Position numbers and translations under genes: made by a program. Positions 62,992-64,000 of a stretch of DNA of 64,000 nt are shown in pieces. Position 1 is the stretch's first letter. The number at the start of each line of letters is the position of its first letter. The notes under the pieces are model-generated. The model was not told where the DNA came from. It was given only the letters and a program-made list of their open reading frames with translations, and made no database searches. Source of the DNA: Nocardioides agri (GTDB taxonomy: Bacteria; Actinomycetota; Actinomycetes; Propionibacteriales; Nocardioidaceae); NCBI RefSeq assembly GCF_013778305.1, contig NZ_JACEIC010000001.1, forward strand, positions 62,001 to 126,000, read 5' to 3'.

Positions 62992-63009
62992 CACAGGTCG
63001 TGCACAGGT
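62992..63009 (+). promoter_or_regulatory. 11-base-spaced CACAGGT direct repeats before the efflux gene
   Basis: CACAGGT occurs at 62992-62998 and 63003-63009, starts 11 bases apart, about 90 bases before the adaptor protein start. OmpR/PhoB-family regulators bind tandem repeats of this spacing; a two-component controller of the efflux operon may lie right of the window. Confidence 0.4.
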
Positions 63010-63098
63010 GGGCCCGAGCAGGCCCACAGACCGGCCCGCCAGGGTCCCTCTCGCGGGTCCGACCGGTCCCGCACCGACAACCGTCGAGAGGGACCACC

Positions 63099-64000
63099 GT
63101 GCGACTCCCTGCCCGTCGCCGATCGCGGGTCCTGCTGGCCGGCGCGCTGGTGGTGCTGGTCGCGGTCGCGAGCACCGGTACCTGGCTGCTCGTCCGCGAC
63201 AGCTCCGAGGCCGCCGACAGGAGCACCGCGACCGTGACCACCCAGACCGTCCGCGAGACCGTGACCGCGGACGGCGCCCTCGCTGCGCGCACCACCAGCG
63301 ACGAGGCGTTCGCCGTCTCCGGCACCGTCACCCGGGTGGCCGTCGTCGAGGGCGACAAGGTGGCCAAGGGCGACGTGCTCGCGGCCGTCGACGACGAGGG
63401 CCTGGTCGCCCAGCGCACCGCCGCGAAGTCGTCGCTCGACGCCGCCGAGAGCCAGCTCGACGAGGACCAGGACAACGGCGCCAGCGACGTGCAGGTCGCC
63501 GCCGACAAGACAGCGGTCGTCTCCGCCCAGGCGACCTACGACGACGCCCGGCAGGCGGTCGAGGACGCCACGCTGCGCGCCTCCATCGCAGGCACCGTCA
63601 CGTCCGTCGGCATCGAGAGGGGCGACACCGTCGGCTCCACGGCCTCGCCCGACGCGACCGGCGACGACGCCGCCACCACCGCGACGATCTCGATCCTCGC
63701 GACCGGCCGGTACGACGTCGTCGCGACCGTCGCCGCCGACGACGTCGACCGGCTGAAGAAGGGCCTCCAGGTCGAGATCGCCGTCACCGGCGTCACCGAG
63801 ACCGTCTACGGGACCGTCTCCGAGGTCGGCCTGGTCGCCCAGGCCAACGACAGCGGTGCGGCGGTCTTCCCGGTCACCATCGAGGTCACCGGCAGGCGCA
63901 AGGACCTGTTCGCCGGCGTCTCGGCCACCGCCACCATCGTGGTGAAGCAGCGCGACGGCGTGCTGACCGTGCCCAGCGGCGCGCTGACGACGGAGGACGG
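63099..64000 (+). CDS. Efflux periplasmic-adaptor (HlyD/MacA-like) subunit, 5' part
   Basis: A frame opens at GTG 63099 and runs off the right end (300 codons visible). It has an N-terminal membrane helix (RVLLAGALVVLVAVASTGTW), a lipoyl half-motif VTRVAVVEGDKVAKGDVLAA, a coiled-coil insert (TAAKSSLDAAESQLDEDQD), the second half LRASIAGTVTSVGIERGDTV, and a beta-barrel segment with DVDRLKKGLQVEIAVTG and GTVSEVGLVAQAN. These adaptors work with MacB-type ABC exporters in Gram-positives; those genes should follow. It is partial because the window ends. Confidence 0.87.
   Translation, partial: MRLPARRRSRVLLAGALVVLVAVASTGTWLLVRDSSEAADRSTATVTTQTVRETVTADGALAARTTSDEAFAVSGTVTRVAVVEGDKVAKGDVLAAVDDEGLVAQRTAAKSSLDAAESQLDEDQDNGASDVQVAADKTAVVSAQATYDDARQAVEDATLRASIAGTVTSVGIERGDTVGSTASPDATGDDAATTATISILATGRYDVVATVAADDVDRLKKGLQVEIAVTGVTETVYGTVSEVGLVAQANDSGAAVFPVTIEVTGRRKDLFAGVSATATIVVKQRDGVLTVPSGALTTED

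Overview
The window is chromosomal DNA from a high-GC actinobacterium, most likely a Nocardioides-like member of the Propionibacteriales. This rests on strong G/C third-position bias, many GTG starts, 4-base ATGA/GTGA gene overlaps, TANNNT promoters 6-8 bases before start codons (leaderless transcripts), and actinobacterial blocks such as Nif3 / zinc-ribbon / RNase H-phosphatase and PspA-HtpX-PspAB. The assignment comes from reading proteins and gene order; no database was searched.

Layout. (1) 1-3269 is the end of an integrated element: small unknown genes, an XRE regulator, a divergent HTH protein paired with an ImmA/IrrE-type HExxH protein, a lipoprotein, and a displaced tRNA-Val(UAC) 3' half at 3224-3269 marking the attachment site. 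(2) 3269-7463: AlkD-like DNA repair protein, two glycosyltransferases with a GDP-mannose dehydratase, and a small membrane protein. (3) 7504-13573: a four-gene operon of unknown pathway (fatty-acyl reductase/HAD fusion, zinc dehydrogenase, LarA-like protein, PlsC acyltransferase). (4) 13571-18592: a two-component system, two small acidic exported proteins sharing a 25-base promoter motif, a Ser/Thr kinase and an RDD/pilin-like protein. (5) 18621-30166: housekeeping and regulatory genes (acyl-CoA ligase, Nif3 block, YaaA, AhpD-like, RNB nuclease, LuxR-type ATPase, SemiSWEET-like, DUF6529).

(6) 30181-40684 is a 10.5-kb integrated element inserted at the 3' end of the RNase P RNA gene (rnpB, minus strand, 40661-41063). 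It is bounded by 22-base direct repeats and has putative integrase arm sites at both ends. It carries a tyrosine integrase, XRE repressor, AlpA-like protein, primase-polymerase/helicase, an HNH nuclease fused to a terminase large subunit, a short prohead-protease-like protein and, at the rnpB end, a single-gene restriction-methylation enzyme (type IIG-like). No portal, major capsid, tail or lysis gene is recognisable, so it looks like a phage satellite (PICI-like) or a stripped prophage carrying defence cargo. This is the main candidate for an undescribed system.

(7) 41117-64000 is core chromosome: acetyltransferase, TPR protein, methionine aminopeptidase, sugar dehydrogenase, a DesKR-like pair with an ABC exporter, panB, an MFS exporter with a divergent ArsR-like regulator, nadE, a PI-PLC-like protein, an arginine deiminase cluster with two transporters, aldo/keto reductase, DUF3043, the PspA-HtpX-PspAB envelope stress operon and the start of an efflux adaptor protein. 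Outside rnpB no gene-free stretch exceeds 300 bases.
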